From: Tenacibaculum sp. MAR_2009_124
GTDB taxonomy: Bacteria; Bacteroidota; Bacteroidia; Flavobacteriales; Flavobacteriaceae
Length of the DNA: 64,000 nt
Reading direction: 5' to 3'
NCBI RefSeq assembly: GCF_900105455.1
Contig: NZ_FNSF01000007.1
Location: 558,001 to 622,000, forward strand
Part shown: one piece after another, positions 8,647-17,425 of the stretch
Numbering within the stretch: position 1 is the stretch's first letter
Layout: each line of letters starts with the position of its first letter
Position numbers and translations under genes: made by a program
Notes under the pieces: generated by a model
Databases searched by the model: none
What the model was told of the DNA's origin: nothing
The model's input: the letters and a program-made list of their open reading frames with translations, nothing else

Positions 8647-11397
8647 TTAGAATTTAAAATTATAAGTTATAGTCGGAATTGGTCTTGAGAAAATTGAGCT
8701 TTGATATGCTTCAACATTTCCATTATCATTGGTTTGAAAGAAAACAGAATAAGGATTGTTTCTTCCTAACACATTATAGATTGAAATATTCCAAAAGCTA
8801 TGCGCAAACTTTTTTATTTTGTGATTACCTTCGATATTAATCCCAATATCTAACCTGTAATAATCTGGAATCCTAAATTGATTTCTATTACTATAGGTTA
8901 AATATTCCACTCCAGAATATATGAATTTCCCTGTAGGGTAGGTTATCGGTCTTCCTGTTTGGTACGTGAAATTTGTAGAGAAACTATACCTTTCAGTGAA
9001 TTTATAATTTAAAACTAAGTTTGCATCATGAGGCTTGTCATAGTTAGTAGGGAAAAAGTTTCCGTTATTAACTCTTTCTTCATCAAACATACTGTTTAAT
9101 TGTATTAATGAACGAGAATAACTATATCCAACCCATCCATTTAAACGGCCTTTGGTTTTCTTAAGTAAAAATTCAATTCCATAAGATTTTCCTTTTCCTT
9201 GAATCGTTTGTGTTTCAATTCTATCATTTAATAATAATGTGGCGCCAATTTTATAATCAATAAGATTGTTATACTCTTTGTAATAACCTTCTAGACTCAT
9301 TTCATATTCATTATCATTGAAATTTTTAAATAACCCGAGAGATAATTGTGAACCTTCTTGTGGTTTTATATTCGAATCGGAAAGTCGCCAAGTATCAACA
9401 GGAGTGGCCGTCGTATTGTTGTTTAGTCTGTGGATATATTGAAAAGACTTGTTAAAACTAGCTTTTAACGATAGAGTGTTATTGAATTCGTATCTTCCTG
9501 ATAGTCGGTAGCTCAATCCTTGATACGTTTTAAAAACTTCATTATTCTCGTAATCAACAGTGTTAACTAGTGTAGATTCATTTTTAGGCGCATTATTCTC
9601 GTATACTCTTTGTGAGGAAGCTCCTAGAGCTAAATACTGATTATATCGAAGGCCAACATTAAAATTTAACTTAGGACTAATGTTTATTTCATCAGAAATG
9701 AACAAAGCACTTTCAAGGGCTCTTTCTCTATTAATTGTAAGTGGAGTTACATTAGAATTATTTCCATTCGGAGCAATAGCGCCTGGATTTATTGTGTAAA
9801 GTTTAGATTCTAAACCATAATCAAATTTATGAGTTTTAGAATGGTCGTACCTCATTTGTAATTTTAAATTGGTTTCATTGATATTATAATTAAGACTAAA
9901 ACCATTGGTTGTTTTATCTGTCTTATAATCGATATCAAAACCATAACTGCTATTTGATACTATTAAATTTCCTCTATTTTTTTCATTAAAACGATGTTTC
10001 CAATTCAATGAAAACATTGTGTTTCCATAACTATTTATAGTATCCGATGCAATTTGATAATTATCTTTACTATAGTATCCTGTTAAGTGGATCGAATTAT
10101 TCTCATTAATTTTATGAGTGTACTTACCAATTACGTCATGAAATGAAACACTACTTTTCTCAAAGTCTTTATTGTCAATTAAACCTAATATCCAATCAGA
10201 GTAAGTACTTCTTACCCCCAAGTTTAATCCAGCTTTATCTTTAACAATAGGAATCTCCAAGTTAATGTTTCCAGTAACAGGCCCAATTGAAGCTTCTCCT
10301 TTAAATTTATCGGTACTTGCATCCTTGGTACGAATGTCGAAAACAGAAGAAAGTCTACCTCCGTATTGAGCGGGAATGTTTCCAGTATAAATTTTTAAAT
10401 CGTTTGTTGTGAATGGATTAATGGCTGAGAATAATCCTAAGAAATGAGTCGGATTATAAATAACTCCATCGTCTAACAAAAATAAGTTTTGATCTACTTT
10501 TCCTCCTCTTACGTTCACTCCTTCTGATCCTTCGCCTGCGGATTTAATTGAAGGAAGGGTTGCAGCCACTTTTAAAATATCTCTTTCACCTAGAACTAAA
10601 GGGATGTTTTTTATTTCTTTAGCTTTAATTTGACTTATACCGGCAATTGTTTGTCTTATATTTCTGCTTTTGTTAGCATTAATAACAACTTCATCGAGTT
10701 TTTCTGATTGTGGGTTGATTGAAAAATTTAACTTACCATCGTTGTAAAGAATTAAATCTTTTTCTTGAGATTCGAATCCAACAAAAGAAGTAGATAAAGT
10801 GTTTTTACCAAATGGAAGTTCAAGATTGAAAAAGCCATTCTTATTTGAGGTAGTATATAAATTTTTATTTTTTTCTACAATGGTAACGCCTTCAATGGGC
10901 TCTCCATTTTTATCATTTTTTATATAACCTGAAAGTTTATAAGTAGATTTTTTCTGATTATCTTCTCTTCCTATTTTTATTAGCGAGGTATTAGTTCCTA
11001 TTTCAGAATCAACTAAAACGGGAGCACCGTCATTTAGATTTTTTTCATTTATAGTAGTTGTTTCATAGATACTTTTTTTAATTAAGTTTCCATTTGTTAA
11101 TACTATTTTGTTTTCTTGAAGAACAAAATAGTTAATATTACTTTCTTTAAAAATGGTTTTGAGTATATTCTCTATGGAGGTCTCTTTAAAAGAAATACTT
11201 GTCTTACGATCGTCAAACCACTTATCTAAAAAGTAAAAAGTATAGTCCGTTTTGGTTTCAATAAGCTCTATTATTTGTTTTTTGTTAAGATTGTTTATTT
11301 CAATAGAAATGGTACTACTTTTTTCTTGAGAAATAGCAGGTAAAGCAATAAATAGAATGATTATTGTTATGACCTGTTTAATTTTAGATATAATCAT
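8647..11397 (-). CDS. TonB-dependent outer-membrane receptor with STN and carboxypeptidase-regulatory domains
   Basis: 916-aa active-transport receptor expected to import an unknown ligand across the outer membrane with TonB/ExbBD energy. Order of parts: signal peptide 1-23; secretin/TonB short N-terminal (STN) domain about 28-100, as in FecA-type signalling receptors; a linker; carboxypeptidase D regulatory-like domain about 152-230 (LSGYIKNDKNGEPIEGVTIV); plug about 235-370 (GVNVRGGKVDQNLFLLDDG, GRLSSVFDI); then a 22-strand-type barrel to the aromatic C-terminus TITYNFKF. The STN domain can signal to an anti-sigma factor, but no FecI/FecR pair is present here. It lies between a small secreted protein and the DUF4249 pair. 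Confidence 0.9.
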   Translation of the reverse strand: MIISKIKQVITIIILFIALPAISQEKSSTISIEINNLNKKQIIELIETKTDYTFYFLDKWFDDRKTSISFKETSIENILKTIFKESNINYFVLQENKIVLTNGNLIKKSIYETTTINEKNLNDGAPVLVDSEIGTNTSLIKIGREDNQKKSTYKLSGYIKNDKNGEPIEGVTIVEKNKNLYTTSNKNGFFNLELPFGKNTLSTSFVGFESQEKDLILYNDGKLNFSINPQSEKLDEVVINANKSRNIRQTIAGISQIKAKEIKNIPLVLGERDILKVAATLPSIKSAGEGSEGVNVRGGKVDQNLFLLDDGVIYNPTHFLGLFSAINPFTTNDLKIYTGNIPAQYGGRLSSVFDIRTKDASTDKFKGEASIGPVTGNINLEIPIVKDKAGLNLGVRSTYSDWILGLIDNKDFEKSSVSFHDVIGKYTHKINENNSIHLTGYYSKDNYQIASDTINSYGNTMFSLNWKHRFNEKNRGNLIVSNSSYGFDIDYKTDKTTNGFSLNYNINETNLKLQMRYDHSKTHKFDYGLESKLYTINPGAIAPNGNNSNVTPLTINRERALESALFISDEINISPKLNFNVGLRYNQYLALGASSQRVYENNAPKNESTLVNTVDYENNEVFKTYQGLSYRLSGRYEFNNTLSLKASFNKSFQYIHRLNNNTTATPVDTWRLSDSNIKPQEGSQLSLGLFKNFNDNEYEMSLEGYYKEYNNLIDYKIGATLLLNDRIETQTIQGKGKSYGIEFLLKKTKGRLNGWVGYSYSRSLIQLNSMFDEERVNNGNFFPTNYDKPHDANLVLNYKFTERYSFSTNFTYQTGRPITYPTGKFIYSGVEYLTYSNRNQFRIPDYYRLDIGINIEGNHKIKKFAHSFWNISIYNVLGRNNPYSVFFQTNDNGNVEAYQSSIFSRPIPTITYNFKF

Positions 11398-11403
11398 AAT
11401 GTA

Positions 11404-12099
11404 TTAAACTAGCAATTGTTTCATTAGCTTGGTAACAAAGTTGGTAAAGTCGTTTCTATATAGGAAGCGATTTTTTTTAAAGAATTTGTTGATTCTTTTT
11501 TTATCATTTGGAAAGATTTTCACGAAATCTTTGCTTGAATGCACAGAATAAAAATTCTTTAAATAGTGTACATAGTATTGATCACCTTTCTTTTTAAAAG
11601 TATAATATCTATACTTCCTGTCTTTATTTTCTTTACTTACTTTTCGGTGTTTTTTTAAAACAGAAAAACCATTTGAAACGACAAGCTGCTCTAAAAAACC
11701 AATATCAACGTTGTAAGAATTAATAAAAGTGTGTCCATTTAATTTAAATTCTGAAACAAGGCTTTTCTCTGGGACAATTGAAACTTGTCGTTGATGATTG
11801 ATAATTTTAGCAACTAAAAAATCATCAACGATATCATACTTGATATTAATATCATAGAACCGTTCTCCACGATAGTTAATACTACCTTTAGAGAAGAGTT
11901 CGTTTTTAAAGTAGTTGTGGTTTTTCGGAAGTTTTCTTCGATACCTTTCTTTAAAAACAGTACCGTAGCTTAGTTTCGTATTATTAGCTCCTATAGTTTT
12001 ATCAAATAGGGAAAACATTTGGGTGTTAATGTTTTTCTCCTGCGATAAAGCAATATGAATACCAAATAACGAAAAAATGACTATTAGAGTTTTTTTCAT
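11404..12099 (-). CDS. Small secreted protein of the TonB receptor locus
   Basis: 231-aa protein with a signal peptide ending near ALSQ (residue 20), predicted periplasmic or outer-membrane associated. It is basic and tyrosine-rich and matches no family I recognise. It ends 6 bp before the receptor start, so it is the first gene of the operon: secreted protein, receptor, 43-codon ORF, DUF4249 lipoprotein, MG2-like protein. The close linkage suggests an accessory or sensing role for the receptor; function not predicted. Confidence 0.6.
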   Translation of the reverse strand: MKKTLIVIFSLFGIHIALSQEKNINTQMFSLFDKTIGANNTKLSYGTVFKERYRRKLPKNHNYFKNELFSKGSINYRGERFYDINIKYDIVDDFLVAKIINHQRQVSIVPEKSLVSEFKLNGHTFINSYNVDIGFLEQLVVSNGFSVLKKHRKVSKENKDRKYRYYTFKKKGDQYYVHYLKNFYSVHSSKDFVKIFPNDKKRINKFFKKNRFLYRNDFTNFVTKLMKQLLV

Positions 12100-12295
12100 T
12101 TTGTAGTAGGTAGGTTACAGTGAAATTTAGTTTTCTTGCTATAAAAATATTATTAATTTTTACATAAAAATGTTAAAGTGATAATTTTATTCCTTTGTTT
12201 ATTGATTTTTTAGTTTAAAAATGTGTAGTATTTTGCGTTTTTTTTAAATGTTAGTCAGAAGTTTAGAAGGTAATTTCATTACATTATAATCTATA

Positions 12296-12326
12296 AAAAA
12301 AACCGTCTTAATAGACGGCTTTTTTA
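12296..12326 (-). terminator. Rho-independent terminator of pepD
   Basis: CCGTCT (12303-12308) and AGACGG (12313-12318) flanked by A and T runs form a stem just downstream of the pepD stop at 12343. Confidence 0.75.
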
Positions 12327-12342
12327 TAACTTTAATTGAAGG

Positions 12343-13806
12343 CTAGTTCTTAATTGGTGTATTTTTTAAAATTTCAAGTAAGAACTTCCAAAATTTTTGT
12401 GTTGATGAAATTTGAGCTCTCTCATCAGGAGAGTGTGCTCCTCGAATATTCGGTCCAAAAGAAACCATATCCATTTTAGGATAATTTTGTCCTAAGATAC
12501 CACACTCTAATCCTGCATGACATGCTGCTACATGAGGTTTTTCATTATGTAGTTCTTCATATAGTTTAGTAACGGTATTTAATATTTCTGAATCAACATT
12601 AGGTAGCCATCCTGGATAAGAACCTGAAAAATCAACATCAAACCCAGCTAATTCAAAACAAGATCTTAACGAGTTTGCTAGATCCCATTTATTGGTTTCT
12701 GAAGAAGAACGAGTTAAGCAACCAATTTTAATATCGCCATTTTTTACAATAACTCTTGCAACATTATTCGATGTTTCTACTAAATCTTTAATATCTGGAC
12801 TCATACGATATACACCATTTAAAGCAGAGTAAATCGCTTTTATCAGCCCTTCTTGAACTCCCAATTCCATTACATTATTCGGTGCAGAAACTTCATTTAA
12901 TTCAACGGAAAGATTTGGTTCAATACTTTTAAATTCGGCTTTAATATTGTTAATTAATTCGTTTAGTTCAAACAAAAATGGCTCTTTCGAAACTTTATCA
13001 ATAACAACAGTAGCAAAACTCTCCCTTGGAATAGCGTTGCGTAAACTTCCACCATTGATCTCAGAAATACGTATGCCAAAATTAGTAAAACCATCAAATA
13101 ACAAGCGATTCATTATTTTATTCGCATTGCCTAAACCTTTATCTATATCCATTCCTGAATGTCCTCCATTTAATCCAGTGACAGATATTTCATAAGAAGT
13201 AGAATTTTCAGGAGTATTTTCGGTTTCATAAGTCCTGGTGGCGGTAATGTCTACTCCACCGGCACAACCCATACCTATTTCATCATCTTCTTCGGTATCA
13301 AGATTTAAGAGAATATCACCGGTTAAAACACTTCCTTCAAGTCCCATAGCACCAGTCATGCCAGTCTCTTCATCAATCGTAAATAAAGCCTCTATGGCGG
13401 GGTGAGCGATATCTGAAGACGCTAAAACTCCCATAATAGCCGCTACTCCAAGGCCATTATCAGCACCCAAAGTAGTTCCTTCAGCCTTTACCCAGTCACC
13501 GTCAATAACCATTTTGATACCCTCCTTGTCAAAATCGAAATCAGTATCTGAATTTTTTTGATGAACCATATCGAGATGACTTTGAAGAACCACAGTTTTC
13601 CTGTTTTCCATTCCTTTGGTTGCTGGTTTGCTTATAATTACATTGCCTACTTTATCAACAAAAGTTTCTAAATGTAATTTTTTTCCGAAATCAACCATAA
13701 ATTGAATTACTCTTTCTTCTTTTTTAGAAGGACGAGGAACTGCATTTAAATCTGCAAAATGACTCCATACAGCTTTTGGTTCTAAGTCTTTTATCTCTAA
13801 GTTCAT
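12343..13806 (-). CDS. pepD: Aminoacyl-histidine dipeptidase (M20C, PepD)
   Basis: Cytosolic zinc di-peptidase that hydrolyses Xaa-His and related dipeptides. At 487 aa it matches the PepD/M20C family. Metal-site motifs are in place: SHLDMVHQKN (near residue 92), TLGADNGLGVAA (near 113), DEETGMTGAMGL (near 147, general-base Glu), LNLDTEEDDEIGMGCAGG, and a C-terminal CHAGLECGI with the ligand His; GPNIRGAHSPDER is also characteristic. Monocistronic, with a -7 box at 13836-13843 and a terminator at 12296-12326. Confidence 0.93.
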   Translation of the reverse strand: MNLEIKDLEPKAVWSHFADLNAVPRPSKKEERVIQFMVDFGKKLHLETFVDKVGNVIISKPATKGMENRKTVVLQSHLDMVHQKNSDTDFDFDKEGIKMVIDGDWVKAEGTTLGADNGLGVAAIMGVLASSDIAHPAIEALFTIDEETGMTGAMGLEGSVLTGDILLNLDTEEDDEIGMGCAGGVDITATRTYETENTPENSTSYEISVTGLNGGHSGMDIDKGLGNANKIMNRLLFDGFTNFGIRISEINGGSLRNAIPRESFATVVIDKVSKEPFLFELNELINNIKAEFKSIEPNLSVELNEVSAPNNVMELGVQEGLIKAIYSALNGVYRMSPDIKDLVETSNNVARVIVKNGDIKIGCLTRSSSETNKWDLANSLRSCFELAGFDVDFSGSYPGWLPNVDSEILNTVTKLYEELHNEKPHVAACHAGLECGILGQNYPKMDMVSFGPNIRGAHSPDERAQISSTQKFWKFLLEILKNTPIKN

Positions 13807-13835
13807 ATTAAATCCTTAATTTTTGTTTAGTGGAT

Positions 13836-13843
13836 CAAAGGTA
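13836..13843 (-). promoter_or_regulatory. Promoter -7 element of pepD
   Basis: On the minus strand the bases read TACCTTTG, an exact TAnnTTTG. Start of transcription would fall near 13832, leaving a leader of about 26 nt. No clean TTG is at ideal distance. Confidence 0.45.
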
Positions 13844-13921
13844 GTTATTTTGGTAAATTTTGCCTAACAAGTGCGTCTATATTATGGTTAAAAATGGTGT
13901 TAATTTAAGTTTTAAAAATCG

Positions 13922-13929
13922 TAATTTTG
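13922..13929 (+). promoter_or_regulatory. Promoter -7 element directly before recR
   Basis: TAATTTTG matches TAnnTTTG and ends four bases before the recR ATG at 13934, implying a leaderless or nearly leaderless transcript. Confidence 0.4.
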
Positions 13930-13933
13930 TAGA

Positions 13934-14551
13934 ATGGATTTTTCTTCGAAGTTACTTGAAAATGCGGTGAATGAAGTAAGTCGTTTACCAGGAATAGGAA
14001 AACGAACAGCATTGCGTTTGGTGTTGCATTTATTAAAGCAACCTAAAGAGTCGACAAAGTATTTGACGGAAGCGTTACGTGTTATGAGGAATGAAATAAA
14101 AACATGTAAAAAATGTCATAATATTTCAGATACTATATTGTGTGATATTTGTGCAAATCCGAAAAAAAATACTCAAATTGTTTGTGTTGTAGAAGATATT
14201 CGAGATGTTATGGCAATTGAAAATACAGCGCAATATCAGGGTGTATATCATGTGTTAGGGGGAAAGATTTCTCCAATAGAAGGAATAGGGCCTCAGAACT
14301 TACAAATAGAATCATTGGTTGAAAAAGTTCGTTTAGGAGAAGTAAAGGAATTGATATTTGCTTTGAGCTCAACTATGGAAGGGGATACCACTAATTTTTA
14401 TATTTATAAACAGGTTGAAAAATACGACATAGTCACATCAACTATTGCCAGAGGTATTTCTGTTGGAGATGAGCTCGAATTTGCTGATGAGGTTACTTTA
14501 GGGCGCAGTATTTTAAATCGTATCCCTTTTGAGAACTCGTTGAAAGGGTAA
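13934..14551 (+). CDS. recR: Recombination mediator protein RecR
   Basis: Part of the RecFOR pathway that loads RecA at single-strand gaps; works with RecO in the cytosol. The 205-aa protein has the helix-hairpin-helix (RLPGIGKRTALRL, residues 17-29), the four-cysteine zinc finger (CKKCHNISDTILCDIC, near 58-73), the Toprim domain (VCVVEDIRDVMAIE, then LGGKISPIEGIGP) and a C-terminal Walker-B-like region. Length is normal. It ends two bases from the convergent membrane-protein gene. Confidence 0.95.
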   Translation: MDFSSKLLENAVNEVSRLPGIGKRTALRLVLHLLKQPKESTKYLTEALRVMRNEIKTCKKCHNISDTILCDICANPKKNTQIVCVVEDIRDVMAIENTAQYQGVYHVLGGKISPIEGIGPQNLQIESLVEKVRLGEVKELIFALSSTMEGDTTNFYIYKQVEKYDIVTSTIARGISVGDELEFADEVTLGRSILNRIPFENSLKG

Positions 14552-14553
14552 GT

Positions 14554-15819
14554 CTAAACAAGTTTCTTTAGAAACACCAACCCAATTACAACTAAAATTA
14601 CGATATAAAGTAAGCTAGAAGCTATTTTACCAAAAAGACCAATACCCCAAGAAGGAATAAGAACATCTGCAAGTGTTCTCCTATAAGGTGGAAGTGGTTT
14701 GTATTTAGGAATAATAGAGTTTGGAATACGAATATCCCAATTACCTCTTACTAGTAACGGCATTACTAATTCAAAGGAAATTTTTTCATCACCCTTGCGA
14801 AGTAAGTTTCTGTAGGTTCCTATATTCGAACAGTATATCTTTGCGTAAATGGGCTTGTTCCATACGGTAGCATCACTAGCTTTATCTTCAATCAGTTTTT
14901 CAGGATCGTTTAAATTATTGTAGTAATCTTGTTTAATTAAAGGTAATTGAATTCCAGGTTCGCTAGGGCTAACACCAATTTTGTCGTCATCTTCCGGGAA
15001 CTTCGTTATTTTATTTACATATACGGCACCCACAGCGATATCTGGTTTTATATCGAATGAGTTACCCGTATTAACATACCAAGGTGATACATTAGGGTAA
15101 ATTTTGATGTCAACTTCAAAAGGATAGTGGCGTTGGTTTGCTATTTCTCTTCTGCCATCATCTTCACCATCTCTTCTTCCTTGCCATGCTTTAGTCTCTA
15201 ACGTTACATTAAATTTGGTTAACCATAAATCCATACGAATTCTTTCGATTTTTATGGTTGAATCAATAATACTAAAGACTTCTTTTGTATAGGTTTTATA
15301 GGGCTTTCCTTCAGATTCGAATCCTAAAGAATTTACAATACTTAGTAAGTTTTTGTTTTCAATTGGATTATATGCTCTTGGGTCAGTAACTTTAATGTTT
15401 AAATCAGGTTTCCCTCTTGTTTTACTATCTGGATCGAAAATTAACTCATGAATATTAAAACCTCCAACGAACTGAGGATATTTGTTTTTTTGCTGTAGCA
15501 CCGAATCACGAATGTATTCTTTTCCATTATAGATTAACTTTTCAAGATGTACTTGAGGTCCTTCAAATTGACTACTAGTAGTTCCTAAGAAGTTATTGTA
15601 ATCATTTTGCCATTCCTTTTTTTCTGCGAGATTTAAGCGAGATTTGAGTTCAGTAAGAATATTGTCTTTAAAAGAAAGATACTGATCTCTACTAGCTTTT
15701 TCGTATTCTTGGTATGAATATTCCTTTACGTAATTATTAGAATAATTTCCTTTAAAAATTCCCGAAATCAAGAGAATCAAGGCAATTATAAGAGCAATTC
15801 CAAGAGTCTTCTTATTCAT
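14554..15819 (-). CDS. Uncharacterised protein with N- and C-terminal membrane helices
   Basis: 421-aa protein with one membrane helix at the N-terminus (residues 6-23) and one near the C-terminus (about 395-417), leaving a soluble domain of about 370 residues that is probably periplasmic. The soluble part has recurrent aromatic/beta-rich motifs (KVTDPRAYNPIENKNLL, GRREIANQRHYPFEVDI, MPLLVRGNWDIRIP) but I recognise no family. Tail-to-tail with recR; its promoter would be in the 15820-16145 spacer. Confidence 0.55.
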   Translation of the reverse strand: MNKKTLGIALIIALILLISGIFKGNYSNNYVKEYSYQEYEKASRDQYLSFKDNILTELKSRLNLAEKKEWQNDYNNFLGTTSSQFEGPQVHLEKLIYNGKEYIRDSVLQQKNKYPQFVGGFNIHELIFDPDSKTRGKPDLNIKVTDPRAYNPIENKNLLSIVNSLGFESEGKPYKTYTKEVFSIIDSTIKIERIRMDLWLTKFNVTLETKAWQGRRDGEDDGRREIANQRHYPFEVDIKIYPNVSPWYVNTGNSFDIKPDIAVGAVYVNKITKFPEDDDKIGVSPSEPGIQLPLIKQDYYNNLNDPEKLIEDKASDATVWNKPIYAKIYCSNIGTYRNLLRKGDEKISFELVMPLLVRGNWDIRIPNSIIPKYKPLPPYRRTLADVLIPSWGIGLFGKIASSLLYIVILVVIGLVFLKKLV

Positions 15820-16145
15820 TGAGCTAAAGTTTGTAGTTTATTGGTAGCTCTAAAATTAGTGTTTTTTTTCTAGAGGAATTTTAAGAAAGTAAGAAAATAG
15901 GGAAAACCCCATGTGTTAAAGGGGGATTTGTGGAAATAGAAAAGAGAAAAGGCCAACCAATTCAGAAAACCTCTCCTCCCAACAGGGATAAAATTAGTTT
16001 TTTATGATTAGTGTTCTTTGTTTAAAAGACTATTAGAAGATAATTTGTCGATGAAATGTCAGTTATATTAGTTGGTTTGTAGTATCGATTTTGAGTACCA
16101 TAGTAAATATGTATGACGATAGTTAGCCATTTTAATGGTATTTGA
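15820..16145. other. Intergenic region with a relative of the 218-bp-unit hairpin
   Basis: 326-bp spacer downstream of the first LytTR gene. CCCC (15907-15910) and GGGG (15921-15924) form a small stem followed on the minus strand by TTTT, a plausible terminator. At 15936-15986 the sequence closely resembles the hairpin core of the tandem array at 17426-18205 (AAAAGGCCAAC...CAGAAAACCT...TCCTC), but its stem is degraded. No ORF seen. Confidence 0.55.
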
Positions 16146-17000
16146 TTAAATAAAGTGATGCTTTTTTGAGTTTATCTGTTGTGCAAGATACTTGGCTTTA
16201 TTTGTGCTAACTGGAATTCTGCAATTTTTTGATTTGAGTACAATATGAGTTTTACTTCTGTATGAATTAATATATTTTATATGTGAGATGTTAATTAAAT
16301 AAGATTTATGACATCTATATAATGTTTCGTAAGAAGTCAATTTTTTTTGAATATTAGATATGTTTTCGCGAAACAATATGCTTTTCACATCATTAATATC
16401 ACTAAGTAAATAAAAGATGTTTATATAGTGTCCTTCAGATTTAATATAGAGTAGATTTTTTATCGGAATTAATAGTTGTTCATTTTTGTTCTTACCTGTT
16501 ATTTGTATTAATAACGTATCACTAAGTCCAATATTTAAAGGTGTCTTATTTAAAACATAGCGGAGTAAGGTAAAAAAACTCAAAGTAATATATATAAAAA
16601 AGCCAAAAACAAAAGCTTTTATCAAGACTTCAATAATTAGGTCTTTGGAAATTGAATTAGGGAAAATTAAGTAAGTAATAAGTGAAATTAAAACTAAGGA
16701 TAAAGATATCGTGTTTAAAACAAGTAGAACTTCTTTAATATAGGTCCACTTTTTCGATGATATAGGTCTAAGAATAATAATATTAATGATTAAAGAACAG
16801 GCGATTAAAAAGCTGTATATAATATTAGTTATAATAAAGGGAGTTCGAGAAACTACTGGAAGACTCCTTATCGGGAATAATATTAGTAATGTTAAGGATA
16901 ATAGAAATACTGAAATAATAACCCGTCTTCTTTTAAAAAGTTTTGAGGGGCGGTAGTGTCTTTTAGTTACTGTTTGATACAGTTTTGAAAGGTTGTTCAT
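16146..17000 (-). CDS. Membrane-anchored LytTR-family transcriptional regulator
   Basis: 284-aa protein. Residues 25-160 hold four hydrophobic segments; residues 165-284 form a LytTR DNA-binding domain (LLIPIKNLLYIKSEGHYINIFYL, then YRCHKSYLINISHIKYINSYRSK). This layout places the DNA-binding domain in the cytoplasm next to the membrane. No receiver domain or kinase is present, so signal input must come through the membrane part or a partner. Paralogue of the gene at 18214-19095; both share the motif RHYRP/KHYRPN-L near residue 16 and a downstream hairpin element, showing a duplicated locus. Target unknown. Confidence 0.85.
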   Translation of the reverse strand: MNNLSKLYQTVTKRHYRPSKLFKRRRVIISVFLLSLTLLILFPIRSLPVVSRTPFIITNIIYSFLIACSLIINIIILRPISSKKWTYIKEVLLVLNTISLSLVLISLITYLIFPNSISKDLIIEVLIKAFVFGFFIYITLSFFTLLRYVLNKTPLNIGLSDTLLIQITGKNKNEQLLIPIKNLLYIKSEGHYINIFYLLSDINDVKSILFRENISNIQKKLTSYETLYRCHKSYLINISHIKYINSYRSKTHIVLKSKNCRIPVSTNKAKYLAQQINSKKHHFI

Positions 17001-17425
17001 GTGCAGCTAAGCAAAATTTGTTAGTTTTTACTTAGTAGTGGTTTTTATCTTAGAAGGTCATATAAAAGTAGGAAAAAATCTTTATTTAAGATGAAAGATG
17101 TTGATTTTTAAATATTTATGTATTTTTTGGATGGTTTTTTGTTTGTGAAAACATGAAAAAAAATGAATCTAAATAACTGTTAGTCAGTTGTTTATTGTTT
17201 TTTTAGTGTAATGCCTGCTACGAAATAGCTAAATAGTTAAATAATATTGCTTTAAACTGTATCTTTAATATATGAAATTTGAAGTTTCAAAATAATTGTA
17301 GTCCCGCTACTTGTTGAATTTCCCCTGATTTAAGTGATACTTAAATTTTGTACTTCAAATAGAATGAGAAGGCGATCTAAAGTAATTTCTTTGGATGGCC
17401 TTTTTTTCTGCGCAAGAAAAAAAGA
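17001..17425. other. Gene-poor divergent region with plus-strand hairpins
   Basis: Sequence upstream of the first LytTR gene. It contains several short hairpins on the plus strand (TTGAAGTTTCAA near 17278, GTAG-TCCCG-CTAC near 17300, TTTAAGTGATACTTAAA near 17330) and ends at a plus-strand terminator (17369-17408). Only very short ORFs are seen (a 24-codon one starts near 17364 and runs through the terminator). A small structured RNA divergent from LytTR is possible. Confidence 0.4.
17369..17408 (+). terminator. Plus-strand terminator with no obvious upstream gene
   Basis: AAGGCgATC (17369-17377) pairs with GATgGCCTT (17394-17402), one mismatch, followed by TTTTTTT. It lies about 370 bp downstream of the divergent LytTR start, with no recognisable coding gene between. 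Confidence 0.65.
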
